Source: Vulcanisaeta distributa JCM 11213 (lineage in GTDB: Archaea; Thermoproteota; Thermoprotei; Thermoproteales; Thermocladiaceae). From it: DNA of 64,000 nucleotides. The position numbers were made by a program, and so were the translations under genes. Below the pieces are notes generated by a model, which was not told where the DNA came from, ran no database searches, and saw only the letters and a list, made by a program, of their open reading frames with translations. The stretch is taken from the NCBI GenBank assembly GCA_001316125.1, contig BBCS01000001.1, forward strand, positions 1-64,000, written 5' to 3'. Positions 9,703 to 19,357 of this stretch are shown one piece after another; within the stretch, counting starts at the first letter, position 1; each line of letters starts with the position of its first letter.

Positions 9703-10572
9703 TTAAGTCTCTCCATGAACCTCCTCAGAAACAACCATGTAAATACCAAGCAGTGTGATGACGATACCGACTATGGTTAATGCCTGAGGAACCTGGTGAA
9801 ATATCGCGAGTGCAAGTAATGAGGCACCAATTGGCTCTCCCAATGTCGATGTGGTTACGGTTATGGCCCTTGAATACCTAAGGGAGTAATTCAATAATGT
9901 ATGACCAAGTAGCATTGGGCCAAGTACGATCATTGATATGTAGAACCAAGTATATAGTGGATAGGGCCAGAACTTGGTGTGCATTATTAAGCCAACAATT
10001 AATGTCGTTACTGCTGAAACGCTGTAAACAGGCACGGTGTATGTCGCCAGAGATGCTTTGACCCTGATGAATCTACCGATTAGGAAATATACGGCGCCAG
10101 ACACGGCACCGGCTAGCGCGAGTAAATCACCGATTAGGGCCTTTGTGTTCACGTAAAATTCAGGTACCGTGATTAATACAATGCCTAGGAAGGCGGTTAA
10201 GGTGCCTATTATTGATCGCTTGCCAACCCTCTCACCTATTAATCTACCCATTACCAACGTGAATATTGGGTATGTTGAGACCAACGTGGTGCTTGCGGCC
10301 ACCGTGGTTAAGTATAGGCTCTCAATCCAGGTCATGAAGTGTGTCGCCAGCGCAATACCGCTAATTACCATTAGCGTTAGTTCATTCATTGATGGCGCAT
10401 AAGCGTTGTTCTTTCTTTCAATTATAAGTAGTGGCGATAATACTGCTGCAGCTATCGCAGTCCTCCAAAAGGCCACGGCTATTGGTTGGGCGCCAGACAG
10501 TAGTATTAATATTGATGCCCAGGATATCGCCACCACCGCCACCGTAAGTATTATGTAGTACTTAATTGCCAT
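9703..10572 (-). CDS. EamA/DMT-family membrane transporter
   Basis: This protein of about 290 residues has ten hydrophobic segments arranged as two EamA repeats. Typical motifs are AFWRTAIAAAVLSP in the first repeat and VTTSTLGEPIGASLLALAIF near the end. The family exports metabolites or amino acids; the substrate cannot be told. The ATG at 10572 is preferred over the upstream TTG at 10593. It is intact, free of long G runs, and divergent from the phosphoribosyltransferase gene. Confidence 0.75.
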   Translation of the reverse strand: MAIKYYIILTVAVVAISWASILILLSGAQPIAVAFWRTAIAAAVLSPLLIIERKNNAYAPSMNELTLMVISGIALATHFMTWIESLYLTTVAASTTLVSTYPIFTLVMGRLIGERVGKRSIIGTLTAFLGIVLITVPEFYVNTKALIGDLLALAGAVSGAVYFLIGRFIRVKASLATYTVPVYSVSAVTTLIVGLIMHTKFWPYPLYTWFYISMIVLGPMLLGHTLLNYSLRYSRAITVTTSTLGEPIGASLLALAIFHQVPQALTIVGIVITLLGIYMVVSEEVHGET

Positions 10573-10642
10573 ATATTGCTTCCGAATTAACAAACATCAA
10601 AGTTTAAATGCATTAATAATGCATTATCTCAGCGTGAGCATG

Positions 10643-10654
10643 AAATTTATAAAT
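10643..10654 (+). promoter_or_regulatory. TATA box for the phosphoribosyltransferase gene
   Basis: AAATTTATAAAT lies 26-36 nt before the GTG at 10679, the spacing seen before several starts in this window and consistent with a leaderless transcript. Confidence 0.55.
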
Positions 10655-10678
10655 CAGCCATGAGAATTATCAAAAAAC

Positions 10679-11377
10679 GTGGTTAAGGTACCAATAAGGC
10701 TTGTTAGTTGGGATGAAATAGCCGAGTGGGCTAGGGTATTATCAATGAAAATAAAGGACTCGGGTTGGTTACCGGATATCGTAGTTGCAATAGCCAGGGG
10801 TGGTTATGCACCGGCCAGGCTCGTCTGTGATTACCTAGGCATTACCGACTTAATAAGTCTCCAGGTTGTTCATTGGCCATCAACAGCCCAGGTCGCTGAG
10901 AAGGCCTACATTAAGTACCCCCCTTATCCGTTGATCTAAGCGGTAAGAAGGTTCTTGTGATAGATGACATAGTTGATACCGGGGGACTCTATACAATTAG
11001 CTAAGGAGCACATAGAACGCAATAACAAAAACGTAGAGGTAAGGACAGCAGCCCTTCAGTGGATATCGACGGTTGCCAAGTTTAAGCCTGATTATTGGGC
11101 TATTGAGGTTAGGGATTGGACGTGGTTTGTCTATCCGTGGAATATCACCGAAGACACTACGAACTTCATAAGGAGGGTGCTCACTGAGGAGTCTAAGGGT
11201 GGTAAGAGGGAGTGGACTTTGAATGAGATAATTAATAAGTTGGTTGATTGGTATGGCGATGAGATCCTCAAGGTTAAGGTCACCTACATAGACCTGGCAC
11301 TGAGGAATCTGGAGAAGCAGGGTATAATCACTAGGACTTATAAGGATAGTGTTGAGCACATAGTGCTTAAGGTGTGA
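10679..11377 (+). CDS. Phosphoribosyltransferase with C-terminal winged-helix-like region (frameshifted)
   Basis: A type I PRTase fold is visible: IVVAIARGGYAPARLVCDYLG and the PRPP loop VLVIDDIVDTGDS. The loop is interrupted by a run of six C at 10918-10923 (four restore KYPLSVDLSGKKV) and five G at 10981-10985 (four restore DTGDSIQLA). After the core comes a tryptophan-rich stretch (WAIEVRDWTWFVYPW) and about 70 residues with IINKLVDWYGDEI and LRNLEKQGIITRTYK, which look like a winged helix. This layout is known for crenarchaeal hypoxanthine/guanine-type PRTases. The exact base specificity is uncertain. Confidence 0.8.
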
Positions 11378-11430
11378 TTAACCAAGTGAGAGAGTAATCA
11401 TTTTTAAAGCCCACGATTAATGAATAATGA

Positions 11431-11982
11431 ATGCTAACACAGGAGGAAAGGATAAGGATTTCCATAGTAGGCAAGTTGGGGAGGTTCAGGATATACCTAT
11501 TCCTAGTACTACTGTTGCTTTATCTGGCGGCTTACTTCCTTGGATATGCTGTAAAGCCCGGCCAGCAATTCGCGTCCCAGGTAAACCAGGAAATTAATCA
11601 GGAGGAGTCAATGATTAATAAGTTATCATCAGTGTCCCAGGTCGCAGCCTTCTCTTACAAGCTAACTAACCTTATGATGTCGTTAGGCCCATCATTAATA
11701 CCGCTCTTTGGTATTTGGAATACGGCCGAGCAGTGGGTCTATGCTGGTATTGCCACGAATGCCGTGTCAAGCAGTACTGCCGTGTCAATAATGGCCGAGA
11801 CAATATTGCTATCGATCATAATCGCGATACCCTCAACAGATGGTCTGCTTCTAACGCTGTTGCTGATTAATTACGGAAGAAATAGGGAATTTAGGGACCT
11901 AACAATACTTTCCCTGCGCTGGTATATAATGTCCGTTATCCTCGCCGTAGTATTCCTAGTACTATTCTCAGCAATACCATGA
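11431..11982 (+). CDS. Membrane protein of unknown function
   Basis: The protein has 183 residues with about four membrane segments: residues 22-40, a region around MSLGPSLIPLFGIW, one around SIMAETILLSIIIAIP, and the C-terminal helix. An extracytoplasmic loop rich in Gln and Ser lies after the first helix. The pattern loosely recalls SpoIIM/DUF95-type proteins, but I see no decisive motif. It is convergent with the NucS gene, one base apart. Confidence 0.5.
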   Translation: MLTQEERIRISIVGKLGRFRIYLFLVLLLLYLAAYFLGYAVKPGQQFASQVNQEINQEESMINKLSSVSQVAAFSYKLTNLMMSLGPSLIPLFGIWNTAEQWVYAGIATNAVSSSTAVSIMAETILLSIIIAIPSTDGLLLTLLLINYGRNREFRDLTILSLRWYIMSVILAVVFLVLFSAIP

Positions 11983-11983
11983 T

Positions 11984-12739
11984 CTAAACTAAGCTCTTTG
12001 GTTCAACGCGCCTAAACTCAAGTCCATACTGCCTTAAGTAGTGGTAGGCTGCAGACGATATTGAGGGTGCAACGAGTATGCCCCTAACGTTTTTGCTCTC
12101 CTTTTGACTTAAATGCTCTACGTAACGCTTAAGTTGATTAACAGCCTCTGGACCTGCCTGGCTCCTCTTACATTCAATAACCACAAGATTGCCCCTGGAG
12201 TCCTTACCCAGTAGGTCTATGTCACCAACAATTGTGTGATACTCCCTGGCGATTATTTGTAGCCCATCCTCAACAATACTTGGGTTACTTATTATAGCAT
12301 TTACTAAGTCCTCCTCAGTACCAAAGACCCTGTAATTCAACGTAACACCAAGTCTCATAGCGCCAACGAACTTAATCACAGGTATCTCCACCATAACCAC
12401 CTCCCTAGGGCTAGCCCTAACACTCCTGAGTGTTAACACGCCGAGGTTTATTGAGGCATATAGCGTAGATGGTGGTGGATTCCAAAGCCTGGGTTTCTCC
12501 TTATTAGATTCATGAACCATAAACGTTCCATCAGGTTTCGATATGACTAACCTAGGCATTAAATCCTCAAGTTGCGACTTTGCCCTACCTTCGTAGGACG
12601 CAGTCATGTCTCCATAAATGAGTATTACGTGGGTATTTTTCCTAAGGTTTATGAGTCGAAGAGCCTCGGTTGGTACCGGGTCAACTAGGTACTCGAGGTC
12701 CGGCGTCACTTCCCTATTAATGAAGCTCGTGATATCCAT
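11984..12739 (-). CDS. nucS: Mismatch-cleaving endonuclease NucS/EndoMS
   Basis: This 251-residue protein has the two-domain NucS layout: an N-terminal DNA-binding beta domain and a RecB-like nuclease domain with GDIDLLG, then VVIECKRSQAGPEAVNQLKRY, giving the D-E-K catalytic set of the PD-(D/E)XK fold. In archaea and actinobacteria EndoMS cuts both strands at G-T, G-G and T-T mismatches and replaces MutS/MutL; it does not recognise insertion-deletion loops well. That is relevant to the many G-run length changes in this window. The gene itself is intact. Confidence 0.9.
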   Translation of the reverse strand: MDITSFINREVTPDLEYLVDPVPTEALRLINLRKNTHVILIYGDMTASYEGRAKSQLEDLMPRLVISKPDGTFMVHESNKEKPRLWNPPPSTLYASINLGVLTLRSVRASPREVVMVEIPVIKFVGAMRLGVTLNYRVFGTEEDLVNAIISNPSIVEDGLQIIAREYHTIVGDIDLLGKDSRGNLVVIECKRSQAGPEAVNQLKRYVEHLSQKESKNVRGILVAPSISSAAYHYLRQYGLEFRRVEPKSLV

Positions 12740-12785
12740 TTAATGTTACTTACTATCTATAAACATAAGAATTTTCCCTTACCCA

Positions 12786-13160
12786 TCATTTCGTATACTC
12801 AACATCATCCTCACTAATCAACTCCAACTCAAAGTTCAAGTCATAAAGTATTTTGGCAATGTCAAACGTGCTAAGCCTTAGCGGGTTAATGACTATATTA
12901 AGTATGTTATTCTCGATCCACATATCGAGTGGCTTAATGACCCTTTGAGTATCATTTAAATTACCTGCCTTAATTACCCTAAATCTATAGTACCTCGCGT
13001 ATGCCGTACATCCATTATCAAGGGCGTTGTTCATAAAGTTTGTATCATCATTAGTCATTACTAACGCTCCCTCATTACTTAAACTGAGTATGTTTACATT
13101 TTCGTTCTTAATAACACTATCAAGACATTCCTTCCACTTAATTAGGTAAACAAGGCTCAT
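12786..13160 (-). CDS. Hypothetical protein, 124 residues
   Basis: I do not recognise this protein. It is a compact alpha/beta sequence with alternating hydrophobic strands (NVNILSLSNEGALVMT, NILNIVINPLRLS) and no Cys-rich or catalytic signature. It overlaps the preceding gene by four bases (ATGA), so the two are probably co-translated. No membrane segment or signal peptide is visible. Confidence 0.5.
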   Translation of the reverse strand: MSLVYLIKWKECLDSVIKNENVNILSLSNEGALVMTNDDTNFMNNALDNGCTAYARYYRFRVIKAGNLNDTQRVIKPLDMWIENNILNIVINPLRLSTFDIAKILYDLNFELELISEDDVEYTK

Positions 13161-13384
13161 TGATAAATCATCTTTTCAATGAACTCCTTAACTTTACGAA
13201 TATCGCTTTCCTCAATCTCCACTAGGTTTAGGGCATTACGTAGTATGGCGTTAAGTTCATTCTCAGTTACTGAATTAATTTCGTTGAGTTCAGTTAATAT
13301 GTAATTAACTATGGCGCGGGCAGCTAATCCTCTTAGGCTAACCTGCATGTTCTTAAGTTCCTTTAACAATTCATCATTAGACAT
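13157..13384 (-). CDS. Hypothetical helical protein
   Basis: About 75 residues from the ATG at 13384 (MSNDELLKELKN), preferred over an upstream start at 13423 because the extra residues are hydrophobic and unlike a family start. The protein is predicted all-helical (LRGLAARAIVNYILTEL). It forms a two-gene unit with the downstream 124-residue protein through an ATGA overlap. The function is unknown; helical partner of an unknown complex is the most that can be said. Confidence 0.5.
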   Translation of the reverse strand: MSNDELLKELKNMQVSLRGLAARAIVNYILTELNEINSVTENELNAILRNALNLVEIEESDIRKVKEFIEKMIYQ

Positions 13385-13443
13385 CGAAATCGAAGAGATT
13401 AAGAAAAGTTGCGCTTTTAACACTTTTTACTAACGAAGACTTA

Positions 13444-14640
13444 TCACTGCCTTTTGTCAATGGGTACGTAGGGTACGTCATGAGGACCTATGTAACATGC
13501 CCTAGGCCTAAACAGCCTATGTTGATCTAAATACTCAATGGCGTGTGCAGCCCACCCGACTACCCTCGACATCGCGAATATTGGCGTGTAATACTCATAA
13601 GGTATTCCGAGCAGGTACATGGCTATGCCGCTCCAGAAGTCAATATTTGGATAAAGCTTCTTCGGAGCTAGTTTCTCAAGGACCACCTTCTCCACCTCCT
13701 CCGCAATCCTATACCACGTCATGTTACCCTTAGCCTCACTTAACTGCCTAACAAGCTCCTTGTAAATCCTGGCCCTTGGGTCATAGGCCTTATATACTCT
13801 ATGGCCAACGCCCATTAATCTCTTACCCTCGGCAAGTAGCTTCTCCACATATGGCCTAGCGTTCTCAGGTTTACCAATTTCTAAGTATTGCTTCATTGCA
13901 GCCTCATTGGCGCCACCATGGAGTGGACCCTTCAGTGCGGCTATACCAGCTGCGATGGCTGAGTATAAGTCTGTCCATGTTGATATTGCGACTAATGTAG
14001 CGAATGTCGATGCGGGTACCTCATGATCAATATGGAGGACTAGGTATAGGTCTATTGCCTTTGTTGATGTTTCTTCAGGTTCCTTCCCAAACATCATATA
14101 GAGGAAGTTAGCAGCGTGGCTTAGATCCTTCCTGGGCTTAACTAAGTCAAGGCCTCTGCTGGCTCTGTAATGCGCGGCTATCATTATTGGTAGGGCTGAC
14201 GTTAATTTAATAGCTCTTCTAAGATTGGCTTCCTTGCTGTAATCGCTTGGGTTCTCATCAAAGGCGCCCAAGGCAGCCACACCAGCCTCTAAGGCTAGCA
14301 TTGGGTGTGCCTTAACCTTACCTAAGGTGGTTACTATCGAATAAACCTCACTGGGTAAGTCCCTATACGATGCTAATAACGCCTTAAAGTCCTCAAGCTC
14401 CTTCCTATTGGGTAATTTACCGTAGAGTATTAAGTATGCCACCTCCTCAAATGTTGAGTACTTAGCCAAGTCATCAATCCTGTAACCCCTATACCAAAGA
14501 ATGCCATTCTTACCATCAATATCACTTATGGTGGTGGTCTTTACAAGGACGTCCTCGAGACCGTGAATTATGGGCCCACAGGGACTTTGAATGACTTTAC
14601 CACTTGTCTCAATTTTAACCTCCTTAACCTCCTCACTCAT
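13444..14640 (-). CDS. gltA: Citrate synthase
   Basis: The enzyme condenses acetyl-CoA and oxaloacetate. This 398-residue single-domain type protein shows the catalytic set: HGGANEAAMKQYLE, the second His in GVGHRVYKAYDPRA, and Asp in NIDFWSGIAMYLLGIP, plus HIDHEVPASTF. Its length and the thermophile-like compact loops fit archaeal citrate synthases. It is intact, with no long G run. Together with SdhA at 43.9 kb it indicates citrate-cycle steps; direction (oxidative or reductive) cannot be read from this. Confidence 0.94.
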   Translation of the reverse strand: MSEEVKEVKIETSGKVIQSPCGPIIHGLEDVLVKTTTISDIDGKNGILWYRGYRIDDLAKYSTFEEVAYLILYGKLPNRKELEDFKALLASYRDLPSEVYSIVTTLGKVKAHPMLALEAGVAALGAFDENPSDYSKEANLRRAIKLTSALPIMIAAHYRASRGLDLVKPRKDLSHAANFLYMMFGKEPEETSTKAIDLYLVLHIDHEVPASTFATLVAISTWTDLYSAIAAGIAALKGPLHGGANEAAMKQYLEIGKPENARPYVEKLLAEGKRLMGVGHRVYKAYDPRARIYKELVRQLSEAKGNMTWYRIAEEVEKVVLEKLAPKKLYPNIDFWSGIAMYLLGIPYEYYTPIFAMSRVVGWAAHAIEYLDQHRLFRPRACYIGPHDVPYVPIDKRQ

Positions 14641-14806
14641 ACGCTTTCGACTTAATAAACACTTATTTAAATACTATCCTAGTATATAGTTTAACTAGAT
14701 TTAAGGTATTAGTCAACTGTCGAGTTTTTAATAGATAGCTATAGAATTACAGCCATTGCGTGAGTAATAAAAGGGGAGACTTAATATTACCGAATTAGTG
14801 AATGTA

Positions 14807-15347
14807 ATGATTAGGGGGGGTCTTTTTATCGGCAGGTTTCAACCACCACATTGGGGGGGACATGTTTGGGCAGTAAAGGATATACTCAATGAGGTTGATG
14901 AATTAATAGTGGTGATTGGTTCTGCGCAATTCAATTACATAATTAAGGACCATTCACCGTGGGCGAGAGAATTTGGATGTTAAGGGAGGCTTTAAGGAGG
15001 GTGGTGCGGACTTATCGAGGATTATAATCGTGCCAATACCAAATATTGAAAATAATGCAGCATGGTTCGGTTACTTAAGGTCGTATGTACCGCCATTTCA
15101 AGTGGCTTACACGGGCAATCCGTTCGTAGCTATGTTGCTCAGGGAGGTGGGCATTGAGGTAAGGCAACAACCACTTTATGATAGGCAGAAATATAATTCC
15201 ACAAGGATTAGAGAATTAATACTTAAAGACGATCCTGAGTGGGAAAAACTCGTACCGAAATCCGTAGCTGAAATAATAAGGAAGATAAACGGAATAGAAA
15301 GACTAAAAATAATAGCAACAGGCGAGGCTGAACCACATAGGTGGTAA
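14807..15347 (+). CDS. nadM: Nicotinamide-nucleotide adenylyltransferase NadM (HxGH motif altered, two indels)
   Basis: The enzyme makes NAD from NMN and ATP. The start GLFIGRFQPPHWGGHVW contains the nucleotidyltransferase motif HxGH, but the run of seven G at 14853-14859 turns it into H-W-G-G-H, which would misplace the second catalytic His. One C is missing near 14951 (KDPFTVGERIWML expected) and one G near 14995. The rest, RIIIVPIPNIENNAAW, VAYTGNPFV and YNSTRIRELI, is standard. The ATG at 14807 fits family starts better than that at 14798, giving about 180 residues. Confidence 0.9.
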
Positions 15348-15402
15348 ACGTCACTTAAAATGCTTATTTTAACATAATTATGTAAGAATTGGCATAAAGT
15401 GG

Positions 15403-15487
15403 CGCCGCCGCCGGGATTTGAACCCGGGACCTACGGGTTCCTGCAGGGTTAACAGCCCGCCGCTCTACCGGGCTGAGCTACGGCGGC
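15403..15487 (-). tRNA. tRNA-Asn (anticodon GTT) with a candidate 11-nt intron; CCA encoded
   Basis: The cloverleaf reads from 15487: acceptor GCCGCCG pairs with CGGCGGC, D stem GCTC/GAGC, T arm CCGGG-TTCAAAT-CCCGG, discriminator G, followed by a genomic CCA at 15402-15400. The anticodon stem GCGGG with loop CTGTTAA gives GTT. The 3' strand fits (CCCGT) only if 11 nt, ACCCTGCAGGA, are removed. Because AACCC is repeated on both sides the cut could lie anywhere from 36/37 to 41/42, including the canonical 37/38 site. Such tiny introns are known from Thermoproteales. Confidence 0.85.
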
Positions 15488-15568
15488 AAGTCAATGCTGT
15501 CTTGTTAGAATTTAAGTTTTTTTGTCCTGATTGGGTATTGATTAATCTCACTTTATCGAGTTAGTGTA

Positions 15569-16794
15569 TTACTGAGCAATCACTTGCTTAAAGTTTTGTA
15601 ATGCAACATCTATTTTATTTAAGTCCTCCTTTGTTGGTATTCCATTTACGCTTATCGAATCTATTATCGTGAATCCCGCCTTTTCAAGTCTTGTCCTTAT
15701 GTGCTTAAGTATGACGTCACCCCAGCCATAGTCCGTTATCAGCAGTATTGGCTTTCCACCTCTTAACTTCCTTATTAGTAGGTCGATTATGTAGTCCATT
15801 AATGGGAATGGCTCGGTATCATACGTAGACACTCCAAGAACTATACCAAGTGCATTATTAACATCCCCAATTAAATCGCCAATGCTTCCTCTTTCCTTAT
15901 CCGTAAATTTATAAACACTAACATTAAACCCCCCCCAGTCATTAAGTGCATGAGTTATGTAGTTCATTATACTATCAACGAAGCCGTACATTGAAGAATA
16001 CACAACCACTATTTTCCTATTAACCGGCGTTTTCAACGTAAACTCCCTATACAAGTCAACAGCCCTTTTCACGAGGTCTCCTTTAATCACGGCACCATGG
16101 CAGGCGCTATTATGTCAATATTACCACCTGTCATTGTCAGTGCCTTATCGAGATTCCTAATGACGTTATCCCTATAAAAACCAATTATGTTCGCAAAGTA
16201 CTTTCTCATTGATGACACGTACTCATCATCTAAATAAATCATCAATAAACACTGACTTAGGTATTGTATACGCACCAAAGGCATCGCAGGTTAATAAAGC
16301 CTTCATTTGGAATATGTACGTGAACATGGTCTCGGGCCAGTGAAGCCATGGTACATGAATAAACATTAACTGGTAATTCTTCGTATTCAACATCTCACCA
16401 TCCCTAACAGCCTTAAATTTAGGCTTATTCCATAGAGACTCCTCATTAATTTACTGGTCATTGGGTGGCCAATGAAGGTAATGCCCGGGTTCCTCTCATA
16501 CAAAGCCTTTATTGAGCCGCTATGGTCTGATTCCATGTGATGGACCACGACGTAATCTAAATCATTAATATCGATTACGGAATTTAAGGCATTAAGAAAT
16601 TCATTTTCTAAGCCTTTCTTCCATGTGTCAAAAAGTACCGTAGTATCATCATCAATTAACAAATACGCATTGTACGTAACTCCCTCGGGTATTTCCCATA
16701 AGGCCTCGAAGTATTTCGTTGCCGTATCGTTATACCTTAGAATAATTAAATCTCTGCCCACTTTATCTATTACTACGTTCTTTTCAGCCCTCAT
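15569..16794 (-). CDS. fprA: Flavodiiron protein, FprA type (frameshifted)
   Basis: An A-type flavoprotein reduces O2 (or NO) to protect anaerobes. The N-terminal metallo-beta-lactamase domain keeps the diiron ligands in HHMESDHSGSI. The middle contains the LLTCDAFGAY stretch, and the C-terminal flavodoxin domain starts IVVVYSSMYGFVDSIM. Frames change near 16390, between 16284 and 16387, and at about 16089 (one G missing; AMGAVIKGD expected). The run of eight C at 15929 is in frame but gives DWGGF, probably DWGF. The merged protein is about 405 residues, the normal size. The run of seven at 16945 belongs to the next gene. Confidence 0.87.
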
Positions 16795-16934
16795 TATAAT
16801 TACTTAGAATAATGTGATTTTAAAGTCAAGGATTGTATGTTTATTTAAAATAACTTATTTATTTCAATTGAATAGAGTTATGTTAAAATATGGAAAATTA
16901 TATTTTTATATTTATTCTTATTCAAACTCATTCA

Positions 16935-18218
16935 TTAAATCCAGCCCCCCCTAACCTTCATTGCATTGTATATCCTGTCCACAGCCTCTACGTAAGCAGC
17001 CTCCCTTATCGTTACCTGGCTCGTACCCAGCTTATTCCACCTATTCATTACCCTGTTAAATGTATCGAGTAATATCCTCTCCAGCTTATTCCTCGTCTCC
17101 TCCTCATCCCAGAAGTACCACTGAAGGTTCTCAACCCACTCCAAGTATGACATCACGACACCACCAGCGTTAGCCGCTAGGTCCGGTAGTATCCAGACAT
17201 CTTTCGAGTGCAGTATCTTCTCTGCATCGGCTGTTGTTGGTCCATTTGCACCCTCAACTATTAGCTTGGCCTTTATGTTATTGGCGTTGCCCTTGTATAT
17301 TACGTTCTCCAGCGCGGCGGGCACTAATATATCGACTGGTAACTCCAGGACTTCGTCATTAGTTATCTTCCTAGTCCCTGGGAAGTCATAGTTTATGACG
17401 GTACCAGTCTTATCCTTAACAGCCTTAACATCAGCAAGCTTAAGTCCGCTTGGGTTATAAACGCCGCCCTTGCTGTCCGTCACTGCAACGACCTTAGCAC
17501 CCATCTTCTCCAGCCAGTATGCTCCCCCCCAATAACCAACATTGCCGAATCCCTGAACAGCCACGGTCTTACCCTCGATACCACCCCCCCACAGCTTCTT
17601 AGCGGCTTCCCTAGCCCAAACAGCAACGCCAAAACCTGTTGAGTACTCCCTAACCGGATTACCCCATAGTACTACTGGCTTAGCCGTGAATACGCCAGGC
17701 ACGTTGTGGCCTGCGATCTTGCTATACTCATCAACCATCCAAGCCATTATCTGTGGGTCAGTGCCAACGTCAGGTGCTGGTATATCGACCTCAGGTCCTA
17801 TGAAGGGCGCCAACGCCCTTGCATAACCCCCCCTACTTAACTCCTCGAGCTCCCTCTTACTCAACTTCTTATAATCAACGGCAACCGCACCCTTGCCTCC
17901 ACCATATGGCAGACCATTTAATGCATTCTTGAACGTCATTACTGTGGCTAGTGCTATATCCTCCTCAAGCGTTACCTCAGGGTGGAACCTTATTCCACCC
18001 TTGTAGGGTCCTAAGGCATTATTGTGCTGTACCCTATAGCCTGTGAATACCTGTATTTTTCCGTTATCCATCCTAACGGGTATGCTAACGGTTATTATTC
18101 TTTGGGGGGGTCTACTTAGGATTTCATAGACCTCTTGCGGGTATCCACCTAACTCTATAGCTCTCTTTAGTGTTTGTAACACACTTTCTAGGAATGTAGT
18201 TCCCCCCCTTAGTGACAT
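16935..18218 (-). CDS. gdhA: Glutamate dehydrogenase
   Basis: The enzyme interconverts 2-oxoglutarate plus ammonia and glutamate. The 427-residue protein shows the catalytic Lys in [16 protein letters not shown], and a Rossmann domain [10 protein letters not shown]. All runs of seven are in frame, and at least four add a residue against strongly conserved positions: SRGGYARAL for [13 protein letters not shown] for LWGGIKGK, a second Gly in YWGGAYW, and SRPPQRI for SRPQR. One run is close to each end of the gene (18202 and 16945). The coenzyme preference is not readable by eye. Confidence 0.94.
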   Translation of the reverse strand: MSLRGGTTFLESVLQTLKRAIELGGYPQEVYEILSRPPQRIITVSIPVRMDNGKIQVFTGYRVQHNNALGPYKGGIRFHPEVTLEEDIALATVMTFKNALNGLPYGGGKGAVAVDYKKLSKRELEELSRGGYARALAPFIGPEVDIPAPDVGTDPQIMAWMVDEYSKIAGHNVPGVFTAKPVVLWGNPVREYSTGFGVAVWAREAAKKLWGGGIEGKTVAVQGFGNVGYWGGAYWLEKMGAKVVAVTDSKGGVYNPSGLKLADVKAVKDKTGTVINYDFPGTRKITNDEVLELPVDILVPAALENVIYKGNANNIKAKLIVEGANGPTTADAEKILHSKDVWILPDLAANAGGVVMSYLEWVENLQWYFWDEEETRNKLERILLDTFNRVMNRWNKLGTSQVTIREAAYVEAVDRIYNAMKVRGGWI

Positions 18219-18346
18219 CGAGACTATGTAAGTGATGGGTTATTAAATCTTTCTCTATTAGCTTATGTAATACGAATGCGCCACAGGTATTGAGGTCAAA
18301 GGTTAGCATTTAAAATTATTAATTAACGCCATTATCAAGAAATCTA

Positions 18347-18688
18347 ATGAGCCAGAAGGCACTTAATAGGTTAATGATTAAGTTAACTAAGGAGAATCTA
18401 TGGATTTACATAGTTAAGTTATTAATGGAGAGGCCTATGTATGGTTATGAAATAGCGAAGGAAATAAGGGAACGCTTTAACATTAATATAACAAATGTTG
18501 GAGTTTACGTAGTGCTTTATAAAATGGAGAGGGATGGACTGGTGGAGACCTTTATTAGCAATGGTTCTAAGATGTATAGGTTAAGGCCAGATACCATAGA
18601 GCTTTGGTTAAGGGCTAGGGACTTCATATCCTCAATCCTCAAGCAAATCTTTAACTGCGGTGTCGATTGTGGTTCTGGGAAAACTTAA
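18347..18688 (+). CDS. PadR-like winged-helix transcriptional regulator
   Basis: The 113-residue protein carries the PadR winged helix: ENLWIYIVKLLMERPMYGYEIAKEI, NVGVYVVLYKMERDGLVE and a beta wing. A short C-terminal helix (LRARDFISSILKQIF) may dimerise. Its 3' end overlaps the CDP-alcohol transferase start by 29 nt, so it may regulate or simply accompany that gene. The ligand is unknown. It is divergent from glutamate dehydrogenase, another possible target. Confidence 0.75.
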   Translation: MSQKALNRLMIKLTKENLWIYIVKLLMERPMYGYEIAKEIRERFNINITNVGVYVVLYKMERDGLVETFISNGSKMYRLRPDTIELWLRARDFISSILKQIFNCGVDCGSGKT

Positions 18689-19289
18689 GGATAGGATTGA
18701 AAGAATTGGTAGGAGAATCCTTGAAGGAGGCCTTGCTAAGGTAATGCCTCGGGACCCTAACATATTGACCCTGTCATCACTGATCATCACATTACCAACA
18801 CCCTACTTAATGTGGTTACATCATTACTGGGCCTACGTACTAACATTTGCACTATTAATAGTTGCGAGCGCCTTTGACATGCTTGATGGATTAATAGCCA
18901 GGTACTGGGGAAGGGTATCTAGGCTTGGCGCCTTCTTGGACTCCACGTTAGATAGGTACGTGGATTTCGTAGCGTTAATCGACCTTTGGATAGTCAGCGA
19001 TATGAGCTTGTTAAGTACAATCTCATTATTACTTGCGGTGTTAGGTTCATTAATGACGAGTTACACGAGGGCTAGGGCTGAGGCGCTCGGCATTAAAATG
19101 ATTGGCATTGGGCTTCTTGAGAGGGAGGAGAGACTCATACTCATTCTTCTTATCCTCTTGGTATTCATAATCACGGGCGTTGATGCGGTGACTCTATATG
19201 GTTTAATCCTCCTCGCGTTGTTAACAAATGTCACCGCTATAGAGAGGATAATCACCGTTATTAGGTCTTTGAGTTCACGTAATAACTGA
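18660..19289 (+). CDS. CDP-alcohol phosphatidyltransferase (archaetidylinositol phosphate synthase-like)
   Basis: A membrane enzyme that transfers a phospho-lipid head from a CDP-activated donor. The family signature D-x2-D-G-x2-A-R-x8-G-x3-D-x3-D is complete in DMLDGLIARYWGR followed by LGAFLDSTLDR. About six membrane segments span the 209 residues. In crenarchaea this group usually makes archaetidyl-inositol-phosphate from CDP-archaeol and inositol phosphate. The GTG start at 18660 overlaps the PadR gene; a GTG nine bases later is also possible. Confidence 0.85.
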   Translation: MSIVVLGKLKDRIERIGRRILEGGLAKVMPRDPNILTLSSLIITLPTPYLMWLHHYWAYVLTFALLIVASAFDMLDGLIARYWGRVSRLGAFLDSTLDRYVDFVALIDLWIVSDMSLLSTISLLLAVLGSLMTSYTRARAEALGIKMIGIGLLEREERLILILLILLVFIITGVDAVTLYGLILLALLTNVTAIERIITVIRSLSSRNN

Positions 19290-19357
19290 ATGTAACAAAC
19301 ATTTTTAATGATAGGGAAAAGTTAAGCTTTATTAATTAATCCTCAGATACAGTAATT

